A stretch of 64,000 bases of DNA from Andrena cerasifolii (Eukaryota; Arthropoda; Insecta; Hymenoptera; Andrenidae). The stretch's first letter is position 1. Every line of letters begins with the position of its first letter. A program made the position numbers and the translations under genes. Location: contig NC_135120.1 of NCBI RefSeq assembly GCF_050908995.1, positions 18,985,433-19,049,432 on the forward strand, given 5' to 3'. The notes beneath the pieces are model-generated. The model saw only the letters and a program-made list of their open reading frames with translations. It did not search any database and was not told the origin of the DNA. This document shows, piece after piece, positions 25,630-38,158 of this stretch.

Positions 25630-26343
25630 TAGCCAGGCGTTTTTGTCGAAAATGAAGCATTTTTTTCAATTAATTACAAAGAAATAAAATCGAAACTGAG
25701 ACTTGTTCTTTGGCACAATGTTTAGTAACGTCGTAAGCTTTAAAAGAACATGTTCGTTTCGCCAAAGATATGCATTGTGGATGACGCTGCAGATGGATCA
25801 TTAAAGAGGCTTTTCAGAAAAGTTACTTTTGTTTTGCAACGATTTTGACGAAACGAAACGAAGTTTGGCGACGAGCTTGTAAATTCTTTCTCAGAATACC
25901 TCTGGTTCTGCACTGGACCTGCAAATAATGCAAAATTGTGAAAATGACAACTAGCAAATGGTAATTTTTAAAAGTGGTGCGTTTTCGTTAGACAAAGATG
26001 CGGTTTTAGTAACTTTTCATAAAGATTAAGAGTCCTTCCAACTTCGAATTAGGTTCAGGCCAAAACTACAGAATTTGTTAACGTGCTCGAAGTTGATTTG
26101 AATCGATTGAAACCTTTGTTTGTTAGTTATCACTGCCACACAAAAGAAACTTTTTTAAAAAGGCCCTATTAATGGTCCATCTCTAGCGTCATCTATAATG
26201 CATATTATTGACTAAACAAATATATTTTTTTAAAGCCTATGATGTTAATAAAAATTATATCGAACAACAAGTCTCAGCTGGAATTTATTTCTTTATAATT
26301 AATTGCAAAACAAATGCTTCATTCCCAACAACCAGCTACATTT
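25630..26343. mobile_element. Foldback element with 200-base arms
   Basis: The left arm (about 25630-25840) and right arm (about 26138-26343) are diverged inverted copies. Examples are atgaagcatttttttcaatt, then gatatgcattgtggatgacg, then cagatggatcattaa, each matched by its complement on the right. An open frame reading across the right arm (26208-26594) is not a gene. Ends are approximate, and no target duplication could be fixed. Confidence 0.75.
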
Positions 26344-28270
26344 CCATGGTCTTAATTAAATCTGACAGAAGCATTCTAAATTATTTAGATTCTAAGCCGA
26401 TCGCCTTCCCGAAAAATATCACTCTGAAACCCTTGAAAGCTCCACCGTCCACCGGCGACGTCGACCATAACCGAAGAGCCCCTAAACCGCGACAAAAAAT
26501 TGATCGGAAAATATTGATCTCGTACATCGAAAGGACGCTCTCCCCCTGTGACTTTCGTTATCAGGCTGTGCCGGTGACTCCGATTTCTGCGTAGCTGTTA
26601 GCAGCTGGTATACCTTTAACTCGACGCCGATAGCAATAAACCACGTAGGCCCTCTGCAGAAGGCGAGGAGACAGGATTTACGCGGGATTGTGTTACCGAG
26701 TGGCACGGAGCAGCTGGCTGGTGTCACATTTTACAACGCTGCGACTGACATTAGCCGCGTCCGTTCTCGTGTTCAACTGTCGCGGTGGGGGCACGGGGTC
26801 CATGAAGCCCGTTTAAAGATTCATCTGCCTGGGCCTCGGCTAATAAGAGTCGAACCGTTTCGCCGCGTTACATCGATTCCTCGAACGATGGGGCGGAAGG
26901 CGGTTTTCAGAAGGGACACTTTAGTCTTTGACCCTCGTTAACGTGCTATTACTGGTGTGTCCTCCGGACCATGTGGTTTGGAAGTTGCCACAGGGCCATT
27001 TTACCATTCCGACCGCCATAGACATCGACCTATGTCCTGCGAACTCTACTTGGATAAATCGGGGGTAACAATAAGTAATCCACCGCCGACGATTCCCGAG
27101 GTGCCATTTAGCAAAGGAAAGAAAGCGATCAGCGCGTCCCGATAAGCCAGGAGCCCGACACTCCATCAAAGGAGAGACAGAGCCCGATGACACGATTCCT
27201 CGCTCAAAGCTGCCCATTTGTCATCGTCAGCTACGAGGGCCAATCATCGTTTCCTTCCCCATTATCCGCTCGTTCCCCTGAAAGTCCCATCGCCTCGTGT
27301 TTCCTCGTTGTCTGTATTAATATTCAAAGAGGACTGCTCGCAACGAGATTCCCGACGTGCAAGAGGGGTAACGCTTGTAAGCTGCGCGCGGGTCGTCGAA
27401 CGACAAAGAAGATCCTCGCGCGTTTAAAATCGCGATAACGCCGGGCTTTCCTTCCACCTTGCAGCCGTCGCCGCCTTGAATATTCAACGGTATCGCGGCC
27501 CATTATTAGCGAGCTCGCCCTTAAGCGCGCCAACCCCCTGGAAAAGATTGGGGGCGGGGGTGAGGCAGCAGCGGGGGGGGGGAGGGGGTGAAAGATCGAA
27601 GCGTTCGTGGTGTTACGGCTACAAGGGGCGGTAATCGAGGGCGATTAAAATTATAATCTCGACGTAATCACGGCGTTGCTACGTGCCGCGCAGCCAAGGT
27701 TGCTTCTAATTAATATTAAAAGAACGAAATTAATAATTAACGGGCCAGGGGGCGCGTTAAAGGCACACCGGAAGCCTGTTTTACGCCCGTCTTCTTGCGT
27801 TCTTTCGCGATCAAACACGAGCTGGCCACCGCAGCTGCTTACGACACGATAATTACGCCCCTCTGACGCGTTCGACTCGCTAATTGCGATCCTACGGTCG
27901 TTTCGTGGTGTACCGTAGCCGTTTGGCGAGGACTAGCGAGCGGGGATGCAGTTGGCGTCTACAATCAGGGATGTGAAGTCGGAGCTTTATGGTTTCGTTG
28001 CTGAACACGTTCAGGGTTGTTTTTTGTATCCAGTAAGGTGAACGTCCCAATTTTCTGCTCATGTCCCCGGTTCTGTTAATTTCGTATTTTTCTTATTATT
28101 ATAAGCGTTACGTTTGTACTATAGTCGCAACAAAATAATTCTAAATTATTTGAACATGTACGCGAGTGTTGCACGAGCTTGGGGCTAATCAAAGTGCAGC
28201 GTAAGCAACGAAAAACTTTTAAAATGAGAGATTCGTGATTTTTCGCCTGTGTGATTTAGCTGGTTGTGGT
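26344..28270. other. No feature seen
   Basis: CpG-rich unique DNA with overlapping chance open frames on both strands. A poly(G)-rich stretch lies at about 27551-27590. Confidence 0.5.
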
Positions 28271-28271
28271 T

Positions 28272-28336
28272 AGTGTTCCTGATTTCTCCATATTTTTTGT
28301 TTCTCGAGAAATCAGAAATGAGATCATATTTCTGAA
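28272..28336 (+). mobile_element. Truncated copy of the AGTGTTCCT MITE
   Basis: Begins AGTGTTCCT at 28272 and matches the copy at 418 almost base for base for about 60 bases (ctgatttctccatatttttt and on), then diverges. The right end is missing. Confidence 0.65.
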
Positions 28337-28339
28337 AAA

Positions 28340-29945
28340 GGCAGCATATTATGTGAGCAGAAATTGGTACAAATGGTGAGTAGAAATACGTACATCGCTA
28401 TTTTTCGTGAGCAGAAATACGGACATTTAAAGCATTGTATTTAATTACAAATTACTAGTAGTTAAACATCTTGAAATATCTTTCTTAAATAGTTTTCGAC
28501 TGGTTGATTTATTAGTAAAGAATTAATCAATTTGTCTGCAAATTATTATCACAAACAAACTTTATACACCTTCTTTCTGATGAGTAACCTCTTAAATGAG
28601 CAGAAATTGGGACATTCGCCTAACTATGGGGTCAATTGTGTCTTTGTATGGAGGCTAGTCCGAAGGAACTGTAAGAATCGGAGTACTCAAGGAAACGAGT
28701 TAACTTTGGAAAACTTTTAGATGAATTTACGTCAAATATTGTGAGGTGTGTTGTTCGACCATGCGTAACTCCTATATTTATTATTAAAAATTAATAAATA
28801 AACACCTGCAACTTCTTCAAAGATGCATAAAGACATAGTACAAATTACACATGAATCGAATCGCTAGCTTCCTCATAAAAAAATGTTTTTAGTCGAAAAA
28901 ATAGGTTTCGCCCTGAAGGGCCCTAGACTAATTTACGATGGGCCTGGTGTCACGCTATCCGGACCCATCGTCGCCATGCTCACTTTGCCTCTTTTGTTGG
29001 GTGGAGTGTCGAATTTTCCAACAGAACAGTAAAAAATAAATCCGAAAACTCAGAAAACTATAATTCACAGCTCGACTCTGTGAGAATAAGCTAGACCAGA
29101 TTTGAAGTTTAGCTACTCGTCTACTGTCGAAGCACTGCTACCTTTCACACCTCCTCCCCAATACCCATCTACAAACTTTACTACTAGTAAGGGTAACTTC
29201 ATCTGCAGCCCATATCGCTTCCACCATCTATACACAAGGAAGACGAGAGGGATGTTTGTTACGGGCACGGTTCACCTGATCTCCGGCAGCAAACGATGGA
29301 TATTGGAGAGCGGGCGATTACGAGTCGCGAGATACGTACAAAGAATTCTAATAAAAATCCGACACCCAGGCTGTTCCACGGCCGGCGAGCCGTCCTCGAA
29401 AGGAAGATAAAGTAACACGGGGATCCGTAACTCGACGCAGGGGTCACGCCCGGTTGAAATTGAATCGTACTTCCAGGCGAAAGAAGGGAGGGGAAAAAAA
29501 AGGGAAGAGGAGAGAGAAGAAATTATATGGCCGTCGCGTCGGGAATAATGAAGTCCGTCCGCTCGCTTGGCTGAAGGAAAGGTGAGAGGACGCCACCTTT
29601 GCCAGGGGACGTTCCGTTTGTTCGTCGGCGTTAAATGAAATTTATCGAGGAGCCGGAGCGCTGGCCGAGGAGTTTAAAAGTCGGTCGAGATCCTTCAGCT
29701 GTCGCGGCTACAAATAAAACCTCCCACCTAACCTTCTAATAAATAGCTCGCCCGCCGCGGATGCGCTTAAACTTTAAACACTTCTGCCGAACATTAGGCG
29801 CTTCTGTCAGAAGCTTTGCTCCGCGAGGCAACGTTTTATGAGATCCAGCGGTTCCACTTCGCGTGCACGGTCCCGTGTCGGTACATCGAAGCGTGCGCTT
29901 CAAAATCTAACTGATAAAGCCGCTCTTCGACGGTACTAAAGACAC
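28340..29945. other. No feature seen
   Basis: AT-rich up to about 29.0 kb, CpG-rich after. No repeat or exon can be supported. Confidence 0.5.
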
Positions 29946-29947
29946 TC

Positions 29948-30208
29948 TAAAGGTAGATTTACACCTGACGAGTGACTCGGCCGAGTCTCATCGGTCTGCT
30001 ACTCGGCCGAGTGAAAATCTTCCCCGCCGGATTACTCGGCCGAGTGTTAGAATCTGAGCCCACTGGGCCGAGCCCTCGCCCAGTCTGAACGCATATTCTA
30101 GTACTCTGACGAGTGACTCGGCCGAGTAATCCGGCTGGCAAATCGGCTAAGATTTTCACTGGGCCGAGTAGCAGACCGAGTCACTTGTCAGGTGTAAACC
30201 CAGCTTAA
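29948..30208. mobile_element. Foldback MITE rich in ACTCGGCCGAGT palindromes
   Basis: The outer ends (TAGATTTACACCTGACGAGT on the left; GTCAGGTGTAAACCCAGC on the right) are inverted repeats. The arms contain at least four copies of the 12-base palindrome ACTCGGCCGAGT or one-base variants (ACTGGGCCGAGT). The whole unit could fold into a cruciform. No coding content. Confidence 0.8.
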
Positions 30209-33200
30209 GGGTGCATCAATGTTGCACGAAGAAGATCGCAGGGGTGGAGACGTCGAGGTCATCCGAAGGTCACACAAGCCTGTTTAAACGACCAGTAGAG
30301 CGGAGGAGAGTCCGCTGCGAGCCTCGACTGGAACGGTTCGTTCAAACAATTCCAGGAGTCAAGAGATCCCCCTGGGGCGTCGATAAAATTCCTGCTTTCG
30401 CTACAGTCTCTCTCGCGAACTCTCGTTCACCCTATTCCTCCGCCCTCTTCCCTCCGGTGGCTATTCTAATTCAAGGCACGTTCGACGTTTCAGGTGGCTA
30501 GCATCCGCGAGTTTCCTTCGCGTCCGTCGAGGCGTGCCACCAGGCTGGAACGTCTCTCTCCCTCCCTCCTCTCATTTCTCTCCTCCGCAACACCTACAAC
30601 CGATTAAGCGAATTGACCGGCCGTCCACTGTGTTGCAGCGCGCACAAGCGCGCTCGGCTTCTGTACACACGTATTCCGAAGTTAAAAAGGTAATTGCGGG
30701 TGGCGTTGCTGTCACATATTGAGCCGAGTGTTGTCTGAGTGGAAGATTGGAGCGGGCGAGCATCGAGAGGGAGCCGAGGATAGGGCCGAGCGTGTGATCC
30801 AATTATGATGTAACGAACGCGTCGCTGCACGGAACGCGCTCGATAACAAGAGCGTGCACAGCCTCTGGACCGTGGTCAGACATCAAAGGTTCTTTTCTGC
30901 GCTGGGACTGGGCCACTTCGTTAAGACTTGTCCGGCCTGCCAGCCGAGGTTCTTCCAAAGTCCTCTTGGACCGCCTCGAGATCGCGGAAATACGGAGAAC
31001 GGGGGGGAAGAAATGGCCACTCGGGTCGATTTTCCTATGTTCCGTATCTCTGGCGTTCGTACTGTGAGAAGCGTCCACTGTGCTCGTAAATCAGCGACAT
31101 AATAGCAGAAACGCGACTGACCCTAGATAGGAGCGGGCGCGCATACACTCGTGGCTAAAGGATCCAACGGACGTACCGGCGCGATAACCTAATCCATCGT
31201 ATCGATTAGGAAATATAACCCAATTTCGCCTAACTGATTTACTCGCGCAAACGGATTAACCCAGCTTGAAGGGGGTGCCCGCGCGGCGTTAACGCGCCGA
31301 ATTGCTGCTTACTCCGTTCTTCCGTCGCTCTCTCTCTCTCTTTCCTCTCACCCTTTCTCTCTCTCTCTCTCTCTTTCTCTTATACACCGTCTCTCCCCCT
31401 GTTTCTCTTCTCGTCCTTCGCCCGTTCATCTTGTTTTCAGCTACTCTCCCCTCGGTTCATTTGTCCGTTACGTGCAATCAGGAATCCGGTTGTCCTCGGG
31501 GGGTGGTGTGCGAGCGGGAAACACGACGGTGCGCGCCACCCCCGGCTGTCTGAAGGTTCTTAACCTAAGCTGTATTTATTTGTCTCCGTCGGAAAATTCG
31601 CCGCGTGTCTGCCGCGTTTCGCAATCTCATTAGAGCTTTAGCCGCGACGGGGGCTGATTGGTTGCCGCGCGTAACGGAATTGCGCCCCCGATGACAATTA
31701 AACGTTCGAGAGATCGCGGGGCGACGTTTCTGTGTTTGATCGCTCGGCGAGGTGTCCTCCAAGCGGCGGGGGCTCAGGGAAATGGAAGTGGTAATTCCGC
31801 AGGGTGCTCGCAACGCTGCAGGGATGTATCGAGCGTTGTTTAGCGGGGGTTGGGGCTCGGTTGGAAGGTAGGACGGAAGGAGAGAGAGAGAAGGAAGGAG
31901 GAGATTGCATTTCGTCCTGGGCCTACTCTTTAGGGGACTCATCGGTAAGGCCTGCCTAGCAGACCCGGGTTTAGACGCGGGGTTGTCACAACGTCGAGCG
32001 AAACTGGTATACAGTGGCGTGCAAAAGTTCCCGGCCAGATGGTGCTTTTTCAATTTTTCTTCCAAAAGCAAAGCCTAAAGATCTTTTTATTATTATTCAA
32101 TGTATATACAAATCACCAGTTGAGGGAGTACTTACGAGAAAGAGGGCTCGGTTGGAAGGCCATCTGGCGGCGGAGTCGGAAGTATCCCTACAGTTGCACG
32201 ATAGACGCATCGAGTTGATTTTATACATTTCGAGTGGAGCAAGTGGGTACATTTGAGAAAAACTGAATCTTTGCCCGAGACTCTACCAGACATTCCCAGG
32301 AATCTCGATACCAAAGCTCTCCTTCCGCCACCTTCGTATTAATCTCCCATTACGACGGCAATTCCAACCACCCACAAAACTCCGTTCACGGCCACGCTGC
32401 GTGTACCTTTTCAATAAATTGCCCGCGAGATCACACGAGCAGACAGCGAGACGTCCAGTATAAAACGTCACTGGCCGCTGTCCAACTTTTAAGACCGACT
32501 CCCCCCCCCCCCATTATTTCGCCATTAAAGTTCTTCCACTTGGCGTTTTTGCCGGGCGACGGGCACGCCGATACTTTTAGCAAATTAATTTTCTGCCGCC
32601 GTCTGTTCTCCACTTAATGATCCCAAAGAAAAAGCAATATTTATTGCGCTCGGTGTACTCCCGCCCCTCTTTCCTCCTCCTCCTCCTCCTCGATCCCAGT
32701 CGGCAACTACGCCGCCCGGGACTTCTGCCAGAGATATTTTCCTTTTTTCTCCTCCACTCTCCTCTCCTCGCGTCGTGTCTGATTGCTTCCCGCCCGAGGA
32801 AATATGAGGGGACGTTTATAGGATCTCTCGCGAAGACCGCGCCCGCACGATTATTTATGGTATTTGTCGAGCGTTGTTAAATAACTTATACGTCACGCGG
32901 GAGGGGGGACGTCTTAATGATCCTCAGCGCCGAACGGTGCGGAGAAAGAAGGAGACGGGGCGCGCGACTCCGCGATTTCGTCGCCCATGAAATTCCTTTG
33001 AAGATTCGCTTCATAAATTGTCCGCTGTTATCCTATCCGCGGCGACGCGGGAATGTATACGTTTCGAAAGCTTGTTTCACGGTGAGTGGGTGTTTTATGG
33101 TGCCACTGTTGGAACATCTCCGTTGCTCCTGATTGCCGGGTCGAACCTCGGAGTACGCTAAAGGACAGAGGAGAGTGGACAGTGGACGCAAGGCTGGGCC

Positions 33201-33470
33201 CGTGTTTGTGTTATTGAAAGTCTCGATTGAACGGTGTGATAGGATAGATGATTCTGAGACACTTACGCCGCCGTCGCTTTCAGCTATTTTTCAGCGTCAA
33301 AGCTCGCTTGGAATTTTATATTCAGGCCTGGAGATCCTTTCATTTCCAAGGATCCACGGCGTTCCACTGTCCCTTGTAATCCTCTTACTGGAAGGTATCG
33401 TGCCTCCGCTCCGTGGCTCAATTCTTACCACCGCTACTTCAAGGTCTAGACTAGGGCTACCAGAGCTACT
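30209..33470. other. Non-coding stretch, no gene recognised
   Basis: CpG-rich DNA with a (CT)n tract at about 31326-31380, a C run near 32502-32512 and (TCC)n near 32674-32691. At 32012 a CAGTGGCGTGCAAAAGTTC stretch preceded by TATA looks like one end of a Tc1/mariner-type element, but no partner end was found. Open frames here overlap on both strands and show no domain. Confidence 0.5.
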
Positions 33471-33479
33471 GGACTAGGG

Positions 33480-34122
33480 ATCACTCATTATTACTCATTA
33501 TTCTCGTCGGATTTCCAGAATATTCATACTTTAAGATTGCTATATATCACTGTAGTGAGACCTACAATAGAATATGCGTCTATAATATGGTCCTCCTTGC
33601 AGTTGAAATACGTCTCACTGCTAGAAAGAGTTCAGCACAAATTCCTTAGGTTTGCCGCTTATAAACTGGGCCGTCCAGTGTCACGCGATAATCACAATTA
33701 TGACCGAATTCTTGCCTCCCTGAACCTATCTACGTTATCGGAGCGTAGGCGAATTGCCGATCTATGTTTTTTATTCAAGATTGGTAATGGTTGCATCGAC
33801 TGTCCTGCCCCTTTGAGGAAGAACACCCTTTTATTGTTCAAGCACCAAATCTAAGTTTGGTGCTCGCGATCCTGTAAGTCGGATCGTCGGCGTTGCCAAT
33901 TCCTACTCAGACCACATCAATTTTTTCGGGGGATCATTGCAAACATTCAAAAGCAATCTGCGCAAAATTGTCATAGATTAAGATAGGGGCAGTACTTAAC
34001 TTTACTTAGTTTTTTTTTTCTTCTTTTTATTTTTTCTAGTTCCTGTACGTATGCCACTGTTTTTCTTTATTGTACAAATTGGGCTTGTCCCGTAACAAAT
34101 AAATAAATAAATAAATAAATTA
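33480..34122 (+). mobile_element. 5'-truncated LINE copy with frameshifted ORF2 end and (AAAT)n tail
   Basis: 33537-33854 encodes LYITVVRPTIEYASIIWSSL, VQHKFLRFAAYKLGRPVSRD and RRRIADLCFLFKIGNGCIDC. This is the C-terminal reverse-transcriptase-associated region of a non-LTR retrotransposon. A shift in frame follows, after which FGARDPVSRIVGVANSYSDH continues to a stop at 33979-33981, the normal C-terminus of this family. The 3' untranslated part ends GGGCTTGTCCCGTAAC followed by AAATAAATAAAT (to about 34122). The copy is dead: truncated at the 5' end and broken by at least one indel. Confidence 0.85.
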
Positions 34123-35353
34123 TTAAAACAATAATATTAATAACTGATGGCTGTTTTCCGTTTCGAAATGTACAAATTCACCAAAGATTAATAAAGTTTC
34201 TAATTTATCGTTTGCAAAGCAATTGTAAAGGCAAATATGAAAGAAATTTCACGATAAAGTGTGAAAAAATAGTTCATGTTCCGGATATTCGAAGAAATTA
34301 TTATTATTCGAACTTATTCGAATAATTAGAGCTCTAGTCTAGACTCTGGAGTTTAGATTCTATACGGTTAAAAACGCTGCTGCACTTTGTGTCTCTATCA
34401 AGAGCACGCAGTTCCTGGTCCCAGCACCTGCCCAGCAGAATCTTAAGCGGAAGATTCAATATTGGCGCTCGGGGGTTGCATTGTCAAGCTCCTGTTTCCT
34501 CTCGGTAGCCGCTTAGCCATCTTCGTCGTCCGCGTTATTCTTGCGCAGGATTTGAGGCGGCAGCCCGCGTTAGGTGGCCACCGTGTAATGCCATTCATGG
34601 GCCCCGCGTGATTATCGAGAAACTATATTTATCCGGGCGCCCGTGTCGAATCCCCGTTTCGACGTCCACCAACCTCCCCCTCCCTTTTGATCCTGGACCC
34701 AGGGACTCTCGATGCAGGGGCGAAGATAAATATCGCTCGTGATGAAAATAAAATCCTTGACGTAGGTCTGACGGGGCGAAGCTTTAACCTGTCACCCCCC
34801 TGGGGCCGGGGGAGCACACCCTCTGCTGGCCTCTGAAAGCGCCGGGCTGGCTCGATATATACACGAGAGGCCGCGTCGGGGGCTAATGGGAGCGATTTTT
34901 ACGCGCTGTCTCGTTGTCACCGCCCGATCAACGTGCCTCGCGCCTCTTTTTCCCTTTTCTGAGGCTCCTCTTTCTCCCTGCCTCTGGCGGGCGCGATCAT
35001 TCGGCTGATACAAGCTTCGCTTTGTACTGGAGAACACGGTGCATGGTGCGCGAGGTGTTGTTTGATTGAATGGAGCTGTCAGTTGGAGGGTTGGAAGGGG
35101 CGGTTCGGCTGAATTTGGGGGAGGATGTTGCCTCTGTTAGCCTTGGACCATTTTTAATAATTCCACGAAATTTTGTGCATCTACCTATATAAATATCCAC
35201 GAGTTCTGGGGATCTACGGAGCACCTTTTCACATAAATTTATAAATTTCCCGCGAGCCAGAATTAACAAAGGAAATTCTTTAGAGAGGGTTGTGTATAAT
35301 TCATGCGGCATCACGTTCACAAGTAATAATCGTTGTTTCATTTTCTGTTGCAG
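34123..35353. other. No feature seen; upstream flank of exon A
   Basis: AT-rich to 34.4 kb, then unique sequence. The polypyrimidine tract and AG of the exon A acceptor lie at its right end (about 35333-35353). Confidence 0.55.
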
Positions 35354-35634
35354 ACTTCCACCGCCCCAGCAGCAGGTGACAGTGGGCTCTCTAGGGGGTG
35401 GTTTGGGGGCGCCTGCTGGGAATGGCGGCACAGGGACGGTCGGTGCTCAAGGTCAAGCAATGGTAATGCCAGGATTTCCACTACGCGGAGCAGCGGTGCC
35501 CCATTACTCCCCGTATTCGCCGTCACGTTTTCACATCGACAAACGCTGCCAGCACAGATGCTCCTGGAAATGCTTCTCGATCGCCCTGATCCTCCTCGCT
35601 GTTGCGCTCACGGCGATGCTTGCTTACTTTGCCA
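35354..35634 (+). CDS. Ten-m: Teneurin exon A: end of cytoplasmic domain and transmembrane helix
   Basis: The acceptor is a pyrimidine-rich tract ending in TTGCAG at 35353, and the donor is GTAAGT at 35635. The exon opens on the third base of a codon and ends with one base of the next. The first two thirds encode a Pro/Gly/Gln-rich cytoplasmic stretch (PPPQQQVTVGSLGGG, then SPYSPSR). A basic, cysteine-containing juxtamembrane segment, KRCQHRCSWKC, follows and could be a palmitoylation site. The 21-residue hydrophobic helix runs from CFSIALILL to LAYFA (35571-35633). Positive charges before the helix fit the N-in, C-out topology of teneurins. No start codon belongs to this exon, because the frame is open through the acceptor, so the cytoplasmic domain begins in upstream exons that I could not identify. 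Confidence 0.85.
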
Positions 35635-36439
35635 GTAAGTGAACCTGATATAATAACCTGCGACCTTCATAACTCGAGAAAAGTGCTCGTCGATTTAAAA
35701 ATAGGCACGATTAGACACATTCTGAGAGTCTAAGTGGAGTGATCGATGAATTTCGCCAAGAATAGTTCGGTTATAAATGGTAGATTCGCGATTGAGGCGA
35801 CTTTCGGGTCGCGGGCCAATGCGACAGCTTAAATTACCGTCATCAATTTAGTACACGACTCCATTGCCTGCTAAACTTGCCTCGGACTCGCGCTGAATGT
35901 AAAAAGGAAGGAAATTTGCTGGCAGAAATCGGAGATCTCCGCGGCAACACGAAAACTCGTAATCAAAGGGTCGTTCTCTGCGCCCACGGAATCAAAATAC
36001 AGTTAATTCATCTATTATGTATGAGTAGCGCCGTCGATCCCCGGTTCTCAGTGAACGGCTCTTATTTACCCGGCCGTTTCCCCTGTAATTTATCGCCGCT
36101 CGCCCCCGGAAAATCCTTCTGCCTGTTAATCTGCAATTTACGGTACAATAACTCATTATTAACTTGCAGATTCGGTTAGCGCGGGGTCGCGACGCTCGCC
36201 CGAAATTCGCCGGAACTTTCATTTGCCTAACTTGCCTGTAGATGGTATCTATCCACAAATAGAATCCCACCCGGGGCCACGGGGATCGCATTAATTTGTT
36301 CGAACGGTTTTGCGATCCCGAATCGAAACTTACTCGGCTGGATCGAACGATAGGGATTCGCGGCGAATCCTAGTCATCCGTTGATGGTCGCGTCCAAAGA
36401 TCGCATGCCTCATCTTTCTAACATAAAACTGCAACTGAT

Positions 36440-37115
36440 TTTAAAATATTATAAAATTAAATGTGAGATATTAAATTAGAAGTGAAGTATTATAAAATTA
36501 GAAGTGAGATATTATAAAAATTAAAAGTGAGATATTAAAAAAATTAAAAGTGAGATATTAAAATAATTAAAAGTGAGATATTATAAAAATTAAAAGTGAG
36601 ATATTATAAAATTAGAAGTGAGATATTATAAAAATTAAAAGTGAGATATTATAAAAATTAAAAGTGAAATATTATAATATTAGAAGTTTGGCATTATAAA
36701 ATTAGAATTGACATATTATAAAATTCGAAGTGAAATATTATAAAATTAGAAGTGAGATATTATAAAAATTAAAAGTGAGATATTATAAAAATTAAAAGTG
36801 AGATATTATAAAAATTAGAAGTGAAATATTATAATATTAGAAGTTTGGTATTATAAAATTAGAATTGACATATTATAAAATTAGAAGTGAAGTATTATAA
36901 AATTAGGAGTGAGATATTAAAAAAATTAAAAGTGAGATATTATAAAAATTAAAAGTGAGATATTATAAAAATTAAAAGTGAGATATTATAAAAATTAGAA
37001 GTGAAATATTATAATATTAGAAGTTTGGCATTATAAAATTAGAATTGACATATTATAAAATTAGAAGCGAAAGATTATAAAATTAGAAGTGAGATATGAC
37101 AAAATTAATTGAAGT
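36440..37115. repeat. AT-rich 22/23-base minisatellite with higher-order units
   Basis: About 30 tandem copies of GTGAGATATTATAAAAATTA followed by AAA or GAA. The unit length alternates between 22 and 23 bases. A distinctive variant block containing AGAAGTTTGGCATTATAAAA followed by AATTGACATATTATAAAA occurs three times (about 36682, 36839 and 37019), spaced 157 and 180 bases apart. That indicates blocks of seven to eight units duplicated as a whole. It is in the exon A-B intron. Confidence 0.95.
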
Positions 37116-38158
37116 GAACAATTATCGAACCGACTGAACTAAAGCTTCTAGAATTTCGCGTGTCGAGCATCCCGTAATAGGACAAAATATAGGAAATCTA
37201 AATAATTGAAGGACGCGAAGATTACCGTAACACAGTGTTCGAGTGGTCTGATCGCGTGCTGCTCGGACACAAGCTACATCTTTATTCTTCCTTGAATCTT
37301 CCACAGTATCGATTCACACGCGAACTCACAAGCTCCCCAGTTTCTCAAGAGAACGCGAGCGCGCGTGACGTCTCGATTTTCGAGGATCATTGACCGGAAA
37401 ACGCGGCTGCGTTGACGCGCCTAGGAAGCAAGAGGCGGCTATCGGTCGACAATATTTTCACCTATCTCCCCTAAGCCGGATGAAGCCAACCGGTGGCTGG
37501 ATCGTTGCTAAATGAACCGGTAGCGCCCAGTAACCGTCGCTACGCGGCCTCACTTCCTATCAAAGATCCGGACTTCCGTCGTTAAACGGTATTTAATTTG
37601 GCGATGCACCCGCGGGAGTGCATCTGTGTCACTCGACCGTGTTCCCTTCCTGGTGTGTTTACCCCTCGGCTTTTCTGGGCCAGAGGCGAGCGAGCGTTGC
37701 CTCGCGTTGCTGGATATTTCGCGGGTCGGCGATTTTCACGGAAATTTCACGGTGGAGAAAGAAGGAAAGGGGGAGGGAAAGCGCGCGCCTGCTCCGTCGC
37801 TGGTCGTGTTTCGTGGCTCGACGATCCCGATGGAAATTCGACGTCGACGCAAGCGGAGGAAGAGGCCATTAGGCGCGTCTAATTGAAATTTAGTTTTTGG
37901 GGGAGGAAACTGGGGATTCCATCGAGAGTGGTTGCGAACTAGGGGTACGTTCGCAGTTCAAGGTGTAAGGGTTAGGGAAAGTAAAGAAAAAGAGGTCGCG
38001 CATCACTCTGTCTTAATTGGGGAACAGGTGTGTCTTCTGGGATTCTGTGTGGAAAAGATAGTGCTCAGGTTGGAAAGATAGATGAACCTTGAATTTTGGA
38101 TGGAGATTCTGCTGATCAGTACCTGAGAATCGATACTTTCTCCAGTGCAAACGTAGCG

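Noticed and set aside
32012..32060. Tc1/mariner end (CAGTGGCGTGCAAAAG)
   Set aside because: Only one end found; no matching inverted end within several kb, so not called as an element.
36440..37115. CRISPR-like array
   Set aside because: Adjacent units with no unique spacers, in an insect intron: this is a minisatellite.
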